64,000 bases of DNA from Streptomyces sp. MMG1533. Lineage in GTDB: Bacteria > Actinomycetota > Actinomycetes > Streptomycetales > Streptomycetaceae. The position numbers and the translations under genes are program-made. Shown here in pieces: positions 19,713 through 28,665 of this stretch. Each line of letters begins with the position of its first letter. Positions within the stretch are counted from its first letter, which is position 1. The notes under the pieces were generated by a model. That model was not told where the DNA came from. It saw only the letters and a list, made by a program, of their open reading frames with translations, and did not search any database. The stretch lies in the NCBI RefSeq assembly GCF_001279775.1, contig NZ_LGDG01000134.1, positions 71,118 through 135,117 of the forward strand. Direction: 5' to 3'.

Positions 19713-21164
19713 GTGACCGCGCCCCGCACCACCGCCACCCGCAAGGTTTTCGGACGTCTGTCCCTGCCCGAGCGAACCTTCGTCGCGGACGCGCTGCGCA
19801 CCGAGACCGTCGGCGGTGTCCTGCTGCTCGTCGCCGCGGTCGCCGCGCTGATCTGGGCGAACATCCCGGCCCTGCACGACAGCTACGAGAGCGTCAGCCA
19901 CTTCCACCTCGGCCCCGCGGCCCTCGGCCTGAATCTGTCGATCGCGCACTGGGCGGCCGACGGGCTCCTCGCGGTCTTCTTCTTCGTCGCCGGCATCGAG
20001 CTCAAGCGCGAACTGGTCGCCGGTGACCTCAAGGACCCCAAGGCGGCCATGCTGCCCGTCGTGGCGGCCCTGTGCGGGATGGCCGTACCGGCGCTCGTCT
20101 ACACGCTCACCAACGTCACCGGGGGCGGCTCCCTGGAGGGCTGGGCGGTGCCCACCGCCACGGACATCGCCTTCGCACTCGCCGTGCTCGCCGTCATCGG
20201 TACGTCCCTGCCGAGCGCCCTGCGCGCCTTCCTCCTGACGCTCGCCGTCGTCGACGACCTCTTCGCGATCCTGATCATCGCGGTCTTCTTCACCGACACC
20301 ATCGACTTCGCCGCGCTCGGCGGCGCGGTCGTCGGCCTGGCCGTCTTCTGGCTGCTGCTGCGCAAGGGCGTACGCGGCTGGTACGTGTACGTCCCGCTCG
20401 CGCTCGTCATCTGGGCGCTGATGTACAACAGCGGTGTCCACGCCACGATCGCGGGCGTCGCGATGGGTCTGATGCTGCGCTGCACGACCCGTGAGGGCGA
20501 GCAGCACTCCCTGGGCGAGCACATCGAACATGTCGTACGTCCGCTCTCGGCGGGGTTGGCCGTGCCGCTGTTCGCCCTGTTCAGTGCGGGGGTCTCGCTG
20601 TCCGGGGGCGCGCTGGGCGACGTGTTCACCAAGCCGGAGACGCTCGGTGTGGTCCTCGGTCTGGTAGTCGGCAAGGCGGTCGGCATCTTCGGCGGGACCT
20701 GGCTGACGGCCCGCTTCACCCGGGCCTCGCTCAGCGACGACCTTGAGTGGGCCGACGTGTTCGCGGTGGCGACCCTCGCCGGCATCGGCTTCACCGTGTC
20801 GCTGCTCATCGGCGAGCTGGCCTTCGACGGCGACGCGCCGCTGACGGAGGAGGTCAAGGCGGCCGTACTCATGGGGTCCGTCATCGCGGCCCTGCTGGCG
20901 ACCGTGCTGCTGAAGGTACGGAACGCCAAGTACCGTCGCCTGTGCGAGGCCGAGGAGCGCGACGAGGACCTCGACGGGATCCCGGACATCTACGAGGAGG
21001 ACGACCCGGCGTACCACCTGCGGATGGCCGACATCCACGACCGCAAGGCCGCCGAGCACCGCCGGATCGCCGAGCTGAAGGCCGCCGAACTGACGGACTC
21101 CCAGCGACGTGGGCTTGCCGAAGTGACGGGCGGGGCAGGCGAGGAGAACGACCGTCCGGCATGA
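19713..21164 (+). CDS. nhaA: Na+/H+ antiporter NhaA with acidic C-terminal tail
   Basis: A 483-residue protein from GTG 19713, with GGAGG 10 bases upstream. The NhaA core has many helices, with the hallmark ATDIAFALAVLAVIG and LAVVDDLFAILIIAVF (the Asp-Asp ion site). It exchanges sodium for protons at the cytoplasmic membrane. After the last helix (LLATVLLKVRNAKYRRL) there is an 80-residue tail not found in E. coli NhaA. It contains DEDLDGIPDIYEEDDP, which resembles a calcium-binding type-3 repeat, followed by a charged helix. Confidence 0.95.
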   Translation: MTAPRTTATRKVFGRLSLPERTFVADALRTETVGGVLLLVAAVAALIWANIPALHDSYESVSHFHLGPAALGLNLSIAHWAADGLLAVFFFVAGIELKRELVAGDLKDPKAAMLPVVAALCGMAVPALVYTLTNVTGGGSLEGWAVPTATDIAFALAVLAVIGTSLPSALRAFLLTLAVVDDLFAILIIAVFFTDTIDFAALGGAVVGLAVFWLLLRKGVRGWYVYVPLALVIWALMYNSGVHATIAGVAMGLMLRCTTREGEQHSLGEHIEHVVRPLSAGLAVPLFALFSAGVSLSGGALGDVFTKPETLGVVLGLVVGKAVGIFGGTWLTARFTRASLSDDLEWADVFAVATLAGIGFTVSLLIGELAFDGDAPLTEEVKAAVLMGSVIAALLATVLLKVRNAKYRRLCEAEERDEDLDGIPDIYEEDDPAYHLRMADIHDRKAAEHRRIAELKAAELTDSQRRGLAEVTGGAGEENDRPA

Positions 21165-21227
21165 TCTGACGGGACAGTACAAAAGGACCGTTCCCAGTCA
21201 GGCACACAGCAGAAAAGGGAGAACGCG

Positions 21228-21722
21228 ATGAGCGCACCCGACGGCAGCCCGGTCGGCGCCGAACGCAGCATCGGCCAGCTGTTCGCCTCGGCGACGACCG
21301 AGATGTCCGCGCTGGTGCACGACGAGATCGCGCTGGCGAAGGCGCAGCTGAAGCGGGACGTGAAGCGCGGCGCGACGAGCGGCGGAGCGTTCACGGTGGC
21401 CGGGGCGGTCCTGGTCTTCTCGCTGCCGATGCTGAATTTCGCGCTGGCGTACGGCATCCGCACCTGGAGCGACTGGAACCTCGCCGTCTGCTTCCTGCTG
21501 TCCTTCGCGGCGAACGTGCTCGTCGCGCTCGTCCTCGCCCTGATCGGCGTCGTCTTCGCGAAGAAGGCCAAGAAGGGCAAGGGCCCGCAGAAGGTCGCCG
21601 CCTCGATGAAGGAGTCGGCGGGCGTCCTGCAGAACGCCAAGCCGCACCCGCGCCCGGCGGCCCTGGAGGACGGGCTTCCGGACGCGAAGGCCATCGAGGC
21701 TGTGGCACGCTCGTCCTCATGA
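21228..21722 (+). CDS. Phage-holin-like membrane protein (DUF1469/holin-X)
   Basis: A 164-residue protein with ribosome site GGGAGAAC. An amphipathic N-terminal helix (ERSIGQLFASATTEMSALVHDEIALAKAQLK) precedes two transmembrane segments, then a Lys-rich tail. This is the putative actinobacterial holin-X/DUF1469 family, which is chromosomal and of unknown role. Its stop overlaps the hydrolase ATG by four bases. Confidence 0.88.
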   Translation: MSAPDGSPVGAERSIGQLFASATTEMSALVHDEIALAKAQLKRDVKRGATSGGAFTVAGAVLVFSLPMLNFALAYGIRTWSDWNLAVCFLLSFAANVLVALVLALIGVVFAKKAKKGKGPQKVAASMKESAGVLQNAKPHPRPAALEDGLPDAKAIEAVARSSS

Positions 21723-22657
21723 CGGATCCCGCCACATCTTCGGCCCAGCCCGCCTCGGTCGTACGACCGGACGGCCCCTGGACGCACCGGGAGGTCGCCG
21801 CCAACGGCGCGCGCTTCCACATCGCGGAGATGGGTGACGGGCCGCTGGTGCTGCTGCTGCACGGCTTCCCCCAGTTCTGGTGGACCTGGCGGCACCAGCT
21901 GCCCGCACTCGCCGACGCGGGCTTCCGGGCCGTCGCCATGGACCTGCGGGGTGTCGGCGGCAGCGACCGCACCCCGCGCGGCTACGACCCGGCCAACCTC
22001 GCCCTCGACATCACCGGCGTGATCCGCTCCCTCGGCGAGCCGGACGCCGCACTGGTCGGCCACGACCTGGGCGGCTATCTGGCCTGGACGGCGGCCGCGA
22101 TGCGCCCGAAGCTGGTGCGGCGGCTCGCGGTCGCCTCGATGCCGCACCCCCGGCGCTGGCGCTCGGCGATGCTCTCGGACCTCAAGCAGACGACCGCGGG
22201 TTCCTACATCTGGGGGTTCCAGCGGCCCTGGATCCCGGAGCGGCAGCTCACCGCAGACGACGGCGCGCTCGTCGCCCGTCTGATCCGGGACTGGTCGGGC
22301 CCGCGGCTGCCGGACGACGACGCGGTGGACGCGTACCGGCGCGCGATCTGCATCCCCTCGACCGCGCACTGCTCGATCGAGCCGTACCGCTGGATGGTGC
22401 GGTCGATGGCGCGTCCCGACGGCATCCAGTTCAACCGACGGATGAAGCGGCCGGTACGGGTGCCGACCCTCCATCTGCACGGTTCACTCGACCCGGTGAT
22501 GCGGACGCGCAGCGCGGCCGGCTCCGGCGAGTACGTCGAAGCGCCGTACCGTTGGCGGCTGTTCGACGGTCTGGGGCACTTCCCGCACGAGGAGGATCCG
22601 GTGGCGTTCACCACCGAACTCATCAACTGGCTGCAGGATCCCGAACCCGATCGGTGA
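21719..22657 (+). CDS. Alpha/beta hydrolase, epoxide-hydrolase-like
   Basis: A 312-residue alpha/beta-hydrolase. It has an oxyanion HGFPQFWW motif, the nucleophile elbow GHDLGG with Asp rather than Ser (as in epoxide hydrolases and dehalogenases), and the terminal His in GLGHFPHEEDP. The cap region carries Trp and Tyr residues. The ATG overlaps the upstream stop (ATGA), so the two genes are cotranslated. Substrate unknown. Confidence 0.92.
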   Translation: MTDPATSSAQPASVVRPDGPWTHREVAANGARFHIAEMGDGPLVLLLHGFPQFWWTWRHQLPALADAGFRAVAMDLRGVGGSDRTPRGYDPANLALDITGVIRSLGEPDAALVGHDLGGYLAWTAAAMRPKLVRRLAVASMPHPRRWRSAMLSDLKQTTAGSYIWGFQRPWIPERQLTADDGALVARLIRDWSGPRLPDDDAVDAYRRAICIPSTAHCSIEPYRWMVRSMARPDGIQFNRRMKRPVRVPTLHLHGSLDPVMRTRSAAGSGEYVEAPYRWRLFDGLGHFPHEEDPVAFTTELINWLQDPEPDR

Positions 22658-23019
22658 CCGTGCCGATGCGCCCGGCATCCGGACCTGAACACGTGTCCTA
22701 CGAACGGCCACTTGCCTGGCGCATAGGCCAATTGGGGGGCCTGGGGGCGATTATCGACCTTGGGGCAGGGGCAGACGTCGGGGTATGGGCTGGACGCACG
22801 ACTACAGTGACGCAGCACGCAATCGACGCTCGGGCAGCGGCCTGGGCTCCCACCAGCGAGGCGGGCCTCCGAACATGGCGGGCACGGACCTGAGGGTGGG
22901 CATTCCGCGCATTCTGCGGCGCCGGGCCCGCTGGGTCTCGGTACGCCTGCGTCATCCGCGAGGCTGACGCTCCCCACTTTTTTCTGCGCCCGGGCCGGGG
23001 GCTTTCCCGAACCGTGGGC
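22658..23019. other. 362-bp convergent gap
   Basis: It lies between the epoxide-hydrolase-like gene and marP. It contains one doubtful small reading frame (22,785-22,967) and a T6 stretch near 22,978; no clear terminator stem was found. Confidence 0.4.
22785..22967 (+). CDS. Possible small basic protein (60 residues), doubtful
   Basis: It begins MGWTHDYSDAARNRR and ends in a strongly basic IPRILRRRARWVSVRLRHPRG tail. It has no good ribosome site (CGGGGT only) and no recognisable domain. It is the only reading frame in the gap with a plausible composition. Confidence 0.25.
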   Translation: MGWTHDYSDAARNRRSGSGLGSHQRGGPPNMAGTDLRVGIPRILRRRARWVSVRLRHPRG

Positions 23020-24219
23020 TCAGAGCGCGCAGCTGTCGCTGTCCACCTGCTGGTTCGCGGTGCGCCCCTTGGTGATGTCCTCCTGGATCTCGTCCGCGGT
23101 GAGCGCGTAACCGGTCTCGGGGTCATCGAGGGACTTCGCGAACACCACGCCGTACACCTTCCCTTCGGGGGTGAGCAGCGGGCCGCCGGAGTTGCCCTGG
23201 CGGACGGTCGCGTACAGCGAGTACACGTCTCGGCGCACGGTGCCGCGGTGGTAGATGTCCGGGCCGTTCGCCGTGATGCGCCCGCGCACGCGCGCGGCAC
23301 GGACGTCGTACGCCCCGTTCTCCGGGAAGCCCGCGACGATCGCGCCGTCGCCGCCGGTCGCGTCCTTCGTGGTGAACTGCAGGGCGGGCGCGTCCAGGTC
23401 GGGTACGTCGAGTACGGCGATGTCGCGCTCCCAGTCGTAGAGGACGACCGTGGCGTCGTACTTCTTGCCCTCACCGCCTATCTGGACGGTGGGCTCGTCG
23501 ACGCCGCCGACGACATGCGCGTTGGTCATGACCCGGCGCTCGCCGAAGACGAAGCCGGTGCCCTCCAGGACCTTGCCGCAACTCTGGGCGGTGCCCATGA
23601 CCTTGACGATGGAACGCTGGGAGCGGGTGGCGACGGCGCTGTTGGCGAGGGCCGGGTCGGGCGGCCGGACGTCGGTGATCGGCTCGTTCGAGAACGGGCT
23701 GAAGACCTGCGGGAAGCCGTTCTGCGCGAGGACCGAGGAGAAGTCCGCGAACCAGGTGTCGGCCGCCTCTGGCAGCGCCCGGGAGACGCCGAGCAGCACC
23801 TTGGAGCTGCGGACCTCCTTGCCGAGCGTCGGCAGGGTGGTGCCGGCGAGGGCGGAGCCGATCAGCCACGCCACGAGGAGCATCGCGACGACGTTGACGA
23901 GCGCCCCGCCGGTCGCGTCCAGGGCGCGGGCCGGGGACCAGGTGATGTACCGGCGCAGCTTGTTGCCGAGGTGGGTGGTCAGGGCCTGGCCGACGGAGGC
24001 GCAGACGATGACGACGACCACCGCGACGACCGCGGCGGTCGTACTGACCTCCGCGTTGTCGGTCAGCGCGTCCCAGATGACGGGCAGCAGGTACACGGCC
24101 ACGAGACCGCCGCCGAGGAAGCCGATCACCGACAGGATGCCCACGACGAAGCCCTGGCGATAACCGACGATCGCGAACCACACGGCGGCGAGCAGCAACA
24201 GGATGTCCAGCACGTTCAC
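23020..24219 (-). CDS. marP: MarP-like membrane serine protease (CvpA + trypsin-like)
   Basis: A 399-residue protein from GTG 24219. Four N-terminal helices form a CvpA/colicin V-type membrane domain. A linker leads to an extracytoplasmic chymotrypsin-like protease with His in TNAHVVGG, Asp in ERDIAVLDV and Ser in RQGNSGGPL. Two Cys (one in AQSCGKV, one in the C-terminal SCAL) could form the regulatory disulfide known in mycobacterial MarP, which protects against acid and oxidative stress. The Nudix gene lies just upstream in the same orientation. Confidence 0.93.
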   Translation of the reverse strand: MNVLDILLLLAAVWFAIVGYRQGFVVGILSVIGFLGGGLVAVYLLPVIWDALTDNAEVSTTAAVVAVVVVIVCASVGQALTTHLGNKLRRYITWSPARALDATGGALVNVVAMLLVAWLIGSALAGTTLPTLGKEVRSSKVLLGVSRALPEAADTWFADFSSVLAQNGFPQVFSPFSNEPITDVRPPDPALANSAVATRSQRSIVKVMGTAQSCGKVLEGTGFVFGERRVMTNAHVVGGVDEPTVQIGGEGKKYDATVVLYDWERDIAVLDVPDLDAPALQFTTKDATGGDGAIVAGFPENGAYDVRAARVRGRITANGPDIYHRGTVRRDVYSLYATVRQGNSGGPLLTPEGKVYGVVFAKSLDDPETGYALTADEIQEDITKGRTANQQVDSDSCAL

Positions 24220-24267
24220 CGGTTCGAGCCTCGCCTCATCACTTTGCACAGCACGGCAGACACCCTG

Positions 24268-24969
24268 TCATGCGCGCCAGTCGAGAGGGACCTGCTTCTC
24301 GCGGTCCCAGGGCCGCTCCCAGCCCGAGTAGTGGAGAAGTCGGTCGATGATTCCGGCCGTGAACCCCCACACGAGTGCCGATTCGACCAGAAATGCCGGA
24401 CCTCGGTGGCCGCTGGGGTGGACGGTGGTGGCGCGGTTGTCGGGGTCCGTGAGATCCGCCACGGGCACGGTGAAGACCCGCGCGGTCTCGTTCGGATCCA
24501 CCACCCCCACCGGGCTCGGCTCGCGCCACCAGCCCAGCACCGGGGTCACGACGAAGCCGCTGACCGGGATGTACAGCTTGGGCAGCACACCGAAGAGCTG
24601 GACGCCGGACGGGTCGAGCCCCGTCTCCTCCTCGGCCTCGCGCAGGGCCGCCCGCAGGGGCCCGTCGCCCTTCGGGTCCCCGTCCTCCGGGTCGAGCGCA
24701 CCGCCGGGGAAGGAGGGCTGCCCGGCGTGGGAGCGCAGCGAGCTCGCCCGCTCCATGAGCAGCAGCTCGGGGCCGCGCTCGCCGTCTCCGTCGCCGAAGA
24801 GGATCAGGACGGCGGACTGCCGCCCCGCGCCGTTCTCCGGCGGCAGGAAGCGGCTGAGCTGCAGCGGCTCGACCGTCTCCACCGCGTGCACCACCGGATC
24901 CAGCCAGGCGGGCAGGCCCTCCTTGCCGAGTGTCACGGAACCGCCCTGTGTGTTGCTCGCGCGCGTCAT
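24268..24969 (-). CDS. Nudix hydrolase, coenzyme A pyrophosphatase type
   Basis: A 233-residue protein from ATG 24969 (GTG 24975 also possible), with GGGGGTGGAG upstream. The motif LLMERASSLRSHAGQPSFPGGALD precedes the Nudix core LREAEEETGLDP; this upstream block is typical of CoA diphosphatases. Predicted to cleave CoA or related diphosphates. The Nudix box has an acidic Gly-Asp-Pro insert. Confidence 0.9.
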   Translation of the reverse strand: MTRASNTQGGSVTLGKEGLPAWLDPVVHAVETVEPLQLSRFLPPENGAGRQSAVLILFGDGDGERGPELLLMERASSLRSHAGQPSFPGGALDPEDGDPKGDGPLRAALREAEEETGLDPSGVQLFGVLPKLYIPVSGFVVTPVLGWWREPSPVGVVDPNETARVFTVPVADLTDPDNRATTVHPSGHRGPAFLVESALVWGFTAGIIDRLLHYSGWERPWDREKQVPLDWRA

Positions 24970-25057
24970 CTCCACCCCCGTCGTCCTGCCGGATCCAACG
25001 CCCGACGACCCCGAGATCGTTCCTGGGAACGTACCCAGAGGTGCGTCCGAGAGCGTG

Positions 25058-26011
25058 TCATCCCGCCCCCAGCGGCGGCGCGGGTTTCCCGCCCGCGTCC
25101 AGATATGACTGCGGGGGCTTCAGACGCTGGCCCGGGAAGCCGCCCTTCTCGTACTTGAGGAGCTTCTTCGCCTTCTCCGGGTCCGTCTCGCCCTCGCCGT
25201 ACGCCGGGCAGAGCGGGGCGATGGGGCAGGCGCCGCAGGCGGGCTTGCGGGCGTGGCAGATACGGCGGCCGTGGAAGATCACGTGATGCGAGAGCATCGT
25301 CCACTCGCTCTTGGGGAACAGCGCGCCGACGGCGGCCTCGATCTTGTCGGGCTCGGTCGCGTCGGTCCACTGCCAGCGCCGCACCAGCCGCTGGAAGTGC
25401 GTGTCCACGGTGAGGCCGGGCCGCCCGAAGGCATTGCCGAGGACGACGAAGGCGGTTTTGCGGCCGACGCCGGGCAGCTTGACCAGATCCTCGAGCCGCC
25501 CGGGGACCTCGCCGCCGAACTGCTCCACCAGGGCCTTCGACAGCCCTATCACCGACTTGGTCTTGGCCCGGAAGAAACCGGTCGGCCGCAGGATCTCCTC
25601 GACCTCCTCCGGGTTGGCCGCGGCCAGGTCCTCCGGCGTCGGGTACCTGGCGAAGAGCCCTGGCGTCGTCTGGTTGACCCTGAGGTCGGTGGTCTGGGCG
25701 GACAGGACCGTGGCGACGACCAGCTGGAAGGGGTTCTCGAAGTCCAGCTCGGGGTGGGCGTACGGGTAGACCTCCGCGAGCTCGCGGTTGATACGGCGGG
25801 CTCGGCGGACCAGGGAGGTACGCGACTCGCTCTTCTTCACCGGGGTCGCCTTCACCGGACGCGCCGGAGCCACCTCTTTCACCGGAACCTTCTTTGTCGC
25901 TTTTGCCGTTTTCTTTCCGCCGGCGGAGTCTTGTTCGCCCACGGCGGAATTTCGACGTACAACCACCCGCCCAGCCCCCTTGGCCTGTGCTCTCACCGGC
26001 GTTTTGGACAC
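25058..26011 (-). CDS. nth: Endonuclease III (DNA glycosylase/AP lyase)
   Basis: A 317-residue protein. The basic Lys/Ala-rich N-terminal 65 residues are an extension; the core starts at [18 protein letters not shown]. The helix-hairpin-helix LPGVGRKTA carries the catalytic Lys, VDTHFQRL the catalytic Asp, and the C-terminus a [4Fe-4S] cluster, [17 protein letters not shown]. It repairs oxidised pyrimidines by base excision. It is divergent from crp, sharing a 206-bp promoter region. Confidence 0.97.
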   Translation of the reverse strand: MSKTPVRAQAKGAGRVVVRRNSAVGEQDSAGGKKTAKATKKVPVKEVAPARPVKATPVKKSESRTSLVRRARRINRELAEVYPYAHPELDFENPFQLVVATVLSAQTTDLRVNQTTPGLFARYPTPEDLAAANPEEVEEILRPTGFFRAKTKSVIGLSKALVEQFGGEVPGRLEDLVKLPGVGRKTAFVVLGNAFGRPGLTVDTHFQRLVRRWQWTDATEPDKIEAAVGALFPKSEWTMLSHHVIFHGRRICHARKPACGACPIAPLCPAYGEGETDPEKAKKLLKYEKGGFPGQRLKPPQSYLDAGGKPAPPLGAG

Positions 26012-26113
26012 CCGGCCAGCCTAGAGCCCGGCACTGACATCCGCCCCGGACCCTGAAGATCAGCCCCCAATTGGACCCCTGCCGCTTACCTCGGGACACG
26101 TGTGCGGCATCCT

Positions 26114-26127
26114 TGTGACAGATCACA
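26114..26127. promoter_or_regulatory. Putative Crp binding site in the nth-crp intergenic region
   Basis: TGTGACAGATCACA is a perfect TGTGA/TCACA palindrome with a 4-base centre, matching the GTG-N-CAC layout reported for Streptomyces Crp. It lies about 90 bases upstream of crp, which suggests autoregulation. Confidence 0.6.
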
Positions 26128-26217
26128 CTGTTTGGACCGTCCGGCAAAATGGGGAACACGGTCCCCTGGTAGGCAGGGGAGCAAGATCCCCTGAGCAGGT
26201 CGACAAGGAGAGAACTC

Positions 26218-26892
26218 GTGGACGACGTTCTGCGGCGCAACCCGCTCTTCGCGGCGCTCGATGACGAGCAGTCCGCGGAACTGCGCGCCTCCATGAGTGA
26301 GGTGACCCTCGCACGTGGCGACTCCCTGTTCCACGAGGGCGACCCTGGCGATCGGCTCTACGTCGTCACCGAGGGCAAGGTGAAGCTCCACCGCACCTCC
26401 CCCGACGGCCGCGAGAACATGCTGGCCGTCGTGGGCCCCGGTGAGCTCATCGGCGAACTGTCCCTCTTCGACCCGGGCCCGCGCACGGCGACCGCCACCG
26501 CGCTGACCGAGGTCAAGCTGCTCGGCCTCGGCCACGGCGACCTCCAGCCCTGGCTGAACGCCCGCCCCGAGGTGGCCACCGCCCTCCTGCGCGCCGTAGC
26601 CCGCCGACTGCGCCGCACCAACGACGCGATGTCCGACCTGGTCTTCTCGGACGTCCCCGGCCGTGTGGCCCGCGCGCTGCTCGACCTCTCCCGCCGCTTC
26701 GGCGTGCAGTCCGAGGAGGGCATCCACGTCGTCCACGACCTCACGCAGGAGGAGCTGGCCCAGCTGGTCGGCGCGTCCCGCGAGACCGTGAACAAGGCGC
26801 TGGCCGACTTCGCCGGCCGCGGGTGGCTCCGCCTGGAGGCGCGGGCCGTGATCCTGCTGGACGTGGAGCGGCTCGCCAAGCGCTCGCGCTAG
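26218..26892 (+). CDS. crp: Crp/Fnr-family transcription regulator
   Basis: A 224-residue protein from GTG 26218 with a clear AAGGAG ribosome site. The N-terminal cyclic-nucleotide-binding domain has GELIGELSLFDPGPRTATA (phosphate-binding cassette). The C-terminal winged helix has the recognition helix LAQLVGASRETVNKALADF. In Streptomyces, Crp governs germination, development and antibiotic precursor supply. A Crp-like palindrome precedes the gene. Confidence 0.96.
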   Translation: MDDVLRRNPLFAALDDEQSAELRASMSEVTLARGDSLFHEGDPGDRLYVVTEGKVKLHRTSPDGRENMLAVVGPGELIGELSLFDPGPRTATATALTEVKLLGLGHGDLQPWLNARPEVATALLRAVARRLRRTNDAMSDLVFSDVPGRVARALLDLSRRFGVQSEEGIHVVHDLTQEELAQLVGASRETVNKALADFAGRGWLRLEARAVILLDVERLAKRSR

Positions 26893-26914
26893 GCGCACCA
26901 AGGCGTACGCAGAG

Positions 26915-26949
26915 AAGGGCCCCGTCTCCCTGGGGAGACGGGGCCCTTT
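26915..26949 (+). terminator. Strong intrinsic terminator of crp
   Basis: A perfect 15-bp stem (AAGGGCCCCGTCTCC / GGAGACGGGGCCCTT), 4-base loop, short T tail, 22 bases after the stop. Confidence 0.93.
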
Positions 26950-27019
26950 GCGTGACCGCCACGCACCTCCGGGCCGTAAATGAGGGGCTCGGGCCTCCCC
27001 TTCACGGCACAGTGATCCC

Positions 27020-27838
27020 ATGGCCGACACGGTTCGCCGCCCCGGGCTGGACGCACAGGGCTTCATCGAGCGCGAGGGCTCCCTCGGACGCATCCCCCAC
27101 CCCTTCCGTCCCGTGGTCGCCGCAGCCCGCGACCGTCTGCTCGACGCGTTCGGCTCCCGGCTGCACAGCGCCTACCTCTACGGGTCGATTCCGCGCGGCA
27201 CCGCGCGCGTGGGGCGCAGCGATCTCGATCTGCTGACAGCGCTGCGCGCGGAGCCCACCGACGCGGACCGGGCCGACGCCCGCACCGTCGACGAGTCGCT
27301 CGACAAGGACTTCCCGCAGATCGACGGGGGCGGGACGCTGCTGGTCAGCCGGGCGCAAGCACTGAGCGACCTGGAGACGTACGACCTGGGGTGGTTCATC
27401 GCCTGCCTGTGCACCCCGCTGCTGGGCGAGGACCTCGCCGAGTATCTCCCCCGCTACCGCCCCGACTCCCTGCTCGCCCGCGAGACGAACGGCGACCTCG
27501 CCCTGCTCCTGCCCCGCTGGCGGGACCGTATCGCCGCCACCGCCGACACGGACGAGGCCCGCCGCCCCCTCGTGCGCTTCATGTCCCGCCACCTCGTCCG
27601 CACGGCGTTCACGCTCGTCATGCCCCGCTGGAACGGCTGGACGAGCGACCTGCGCGAGATGGCCGATGCCTTCGCCGAGTACTACCCCTCGCGCGCGGAA
27701 CAGCTGCGCACGGCGGCCGTCCTCGGCTACGAGCCGACCGGCGACCCGGCCGTCCTGCGCTCGTACGTCGACGACCTGGGACCGTGGCTCGCCGAGGAGT
27801 ACGCGCGCGTGCACGGCGTGAAAGCTCCCAGGCCCTAG
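27020..27838 (+). CDS. Nucleotidyltransferase-domain protein
   Basis: A 272-residue protein. The N-terminal polymerase-beta-like fold has YGSIPRGTARVGRSDLDLL, the GS-x9-DxD motif that binds Mg-NTP. The C-terminal half is helical, as in aminoglycoside adenylyltransferases and HI0074-type proteins. The acceptor substrate is unknown. It converges with the MBL-fold gene, their stops overlapping by four bases (CTAG). Confidence 0.85.
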   Translation: MADTVRRPGLDAQGFIEREGSLGRIPHPFRPVVAAARDRLLDAFGSRLHSAYLYGSIPRGTARVGRSDLDLLTALRAEPTDADRADARTVDESLDKDFPQIDGGGTLLVSRAQALSDLETYDLGWFIACLCTPLLGEDLAEYLPRYRPDSLLARETNGDLALLLPRWRDRIAATADTDEARRPLVRFMSRHLVRTAFTLVMPRWNGWTSDLREMADAFAEYYPSRAEQLRTAAVLGYEPTGDPAVLRSYVDDLGPWLAEEYARVHGVKAPRP

Positions 27839-28665
27839 ATGAGCCCGTGCTCCTCCAGGTAATCCATCTGAGCGCGGACCGACAGCTCGGCCGCCGGCCA
27901 GAGAGACCGATCCACGTCCGCGTACACATGGGCGACGACCTCGGCGGGCGTCCCATAACCGTCTTCGACGGCCGTCTCGACCTGGGCGAGGCGGTGGGCG
28001 CGGTGGGCGAGGTAGAACTCGACGGCGCCCTGGGCGTCCTCAAGGACGGGCCCGTGGCCCGGGAGCACCGTATGGACGCCGTCGTCGACCGTGAGGGACC
28101 TGAGGCGCCGCAGGGTGTCCAGGTAGTCGCCGAGGCGGCCGTCGGGGTGCGCGACGACCGTCGTGCCGCGGCCCAGGATCGTGTCGCCGGTCAGGACCGC
28201 CTGATCGGCCGGGAGATGGAAGCACAGGGAGTCCGCGGTGTGCCCGGGAGTCGGTACGACCCTCAGCTCCAGACCACCGACCCGGATCACGTCCCCGGCG
28301 CCCAGCCCTTCCTCCCCCAGCCGCAGCGCCGGGTCCAGGGCGCGCACCTTCGTGCCGGTCAGCTCGGCGAGGCGGGCGGCGCCGGCCGCGTGGTCCGGGT
28401 GGCCGTGGGTGAGGAGGGTCAGGGCGACGCGCTTGCCGGCCTTCTCCGCCATGTCGACGACATTGCGCAGGTGGCCGTCGTCCAGCGGGCCCGGATCGAT
28501 CACGACGGCCGACTCGGAGTCGGGCTCCGCCACGATCCAGGTGTTCGTGCCGTCCAGGGTCATCGCGGAGGGGTTCGGCGCGAGGACGTTGACGGCGCGC
28601 GCGGTGGCGGGCCCCGAGAGGACCGCGCCCCGAGGCTGGCCGGGAAGGGCTGCTGCGTCCGTCAT
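27835..28665 (-). CDS. MBL-fold metallo-hydrolase
   Basis: A 276-residue metallo-beta-lactamase-fold protein. The metal motif is LTHGHPDHAAG (HxHxDH), with PTPGHTADS and LTGDTILGRGT for the other ligands. The C-terminal winged-helix-like region resembles LACTB2-type hydrolases or nucleases. The start ATG overlaps the stop of the upstream Nudix gene (ATGA). The pairing of Nudix and LACTB2-like genes is common in actinobacteria. Confidence 0.92.
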   Translation of the reverse strand: MTDAAALPGQPRGAVLSGPATARAVNVLAPNPSAMTLDGTNTWIVAEPDSESAVVIDPGPLDDGHLRNVVDMAEKAGKRVALTLLTHGHPDHAAGAARLAELTGTKVRALDPALRLGEEGLGAGDVIRVGGLELRVVPTPGHTADSLCFHLPADQAVLTGDTILGRGTTVVAHPDGRLGDYLDTLRRLRSLTVDDGVHTVLPGHGPVLEDAQGAVEFYLAHRAHRLAQVETAVEDGYGTPAEVVAHVYADVDRSLWPAAELSVRAQMDYLEEHGLI

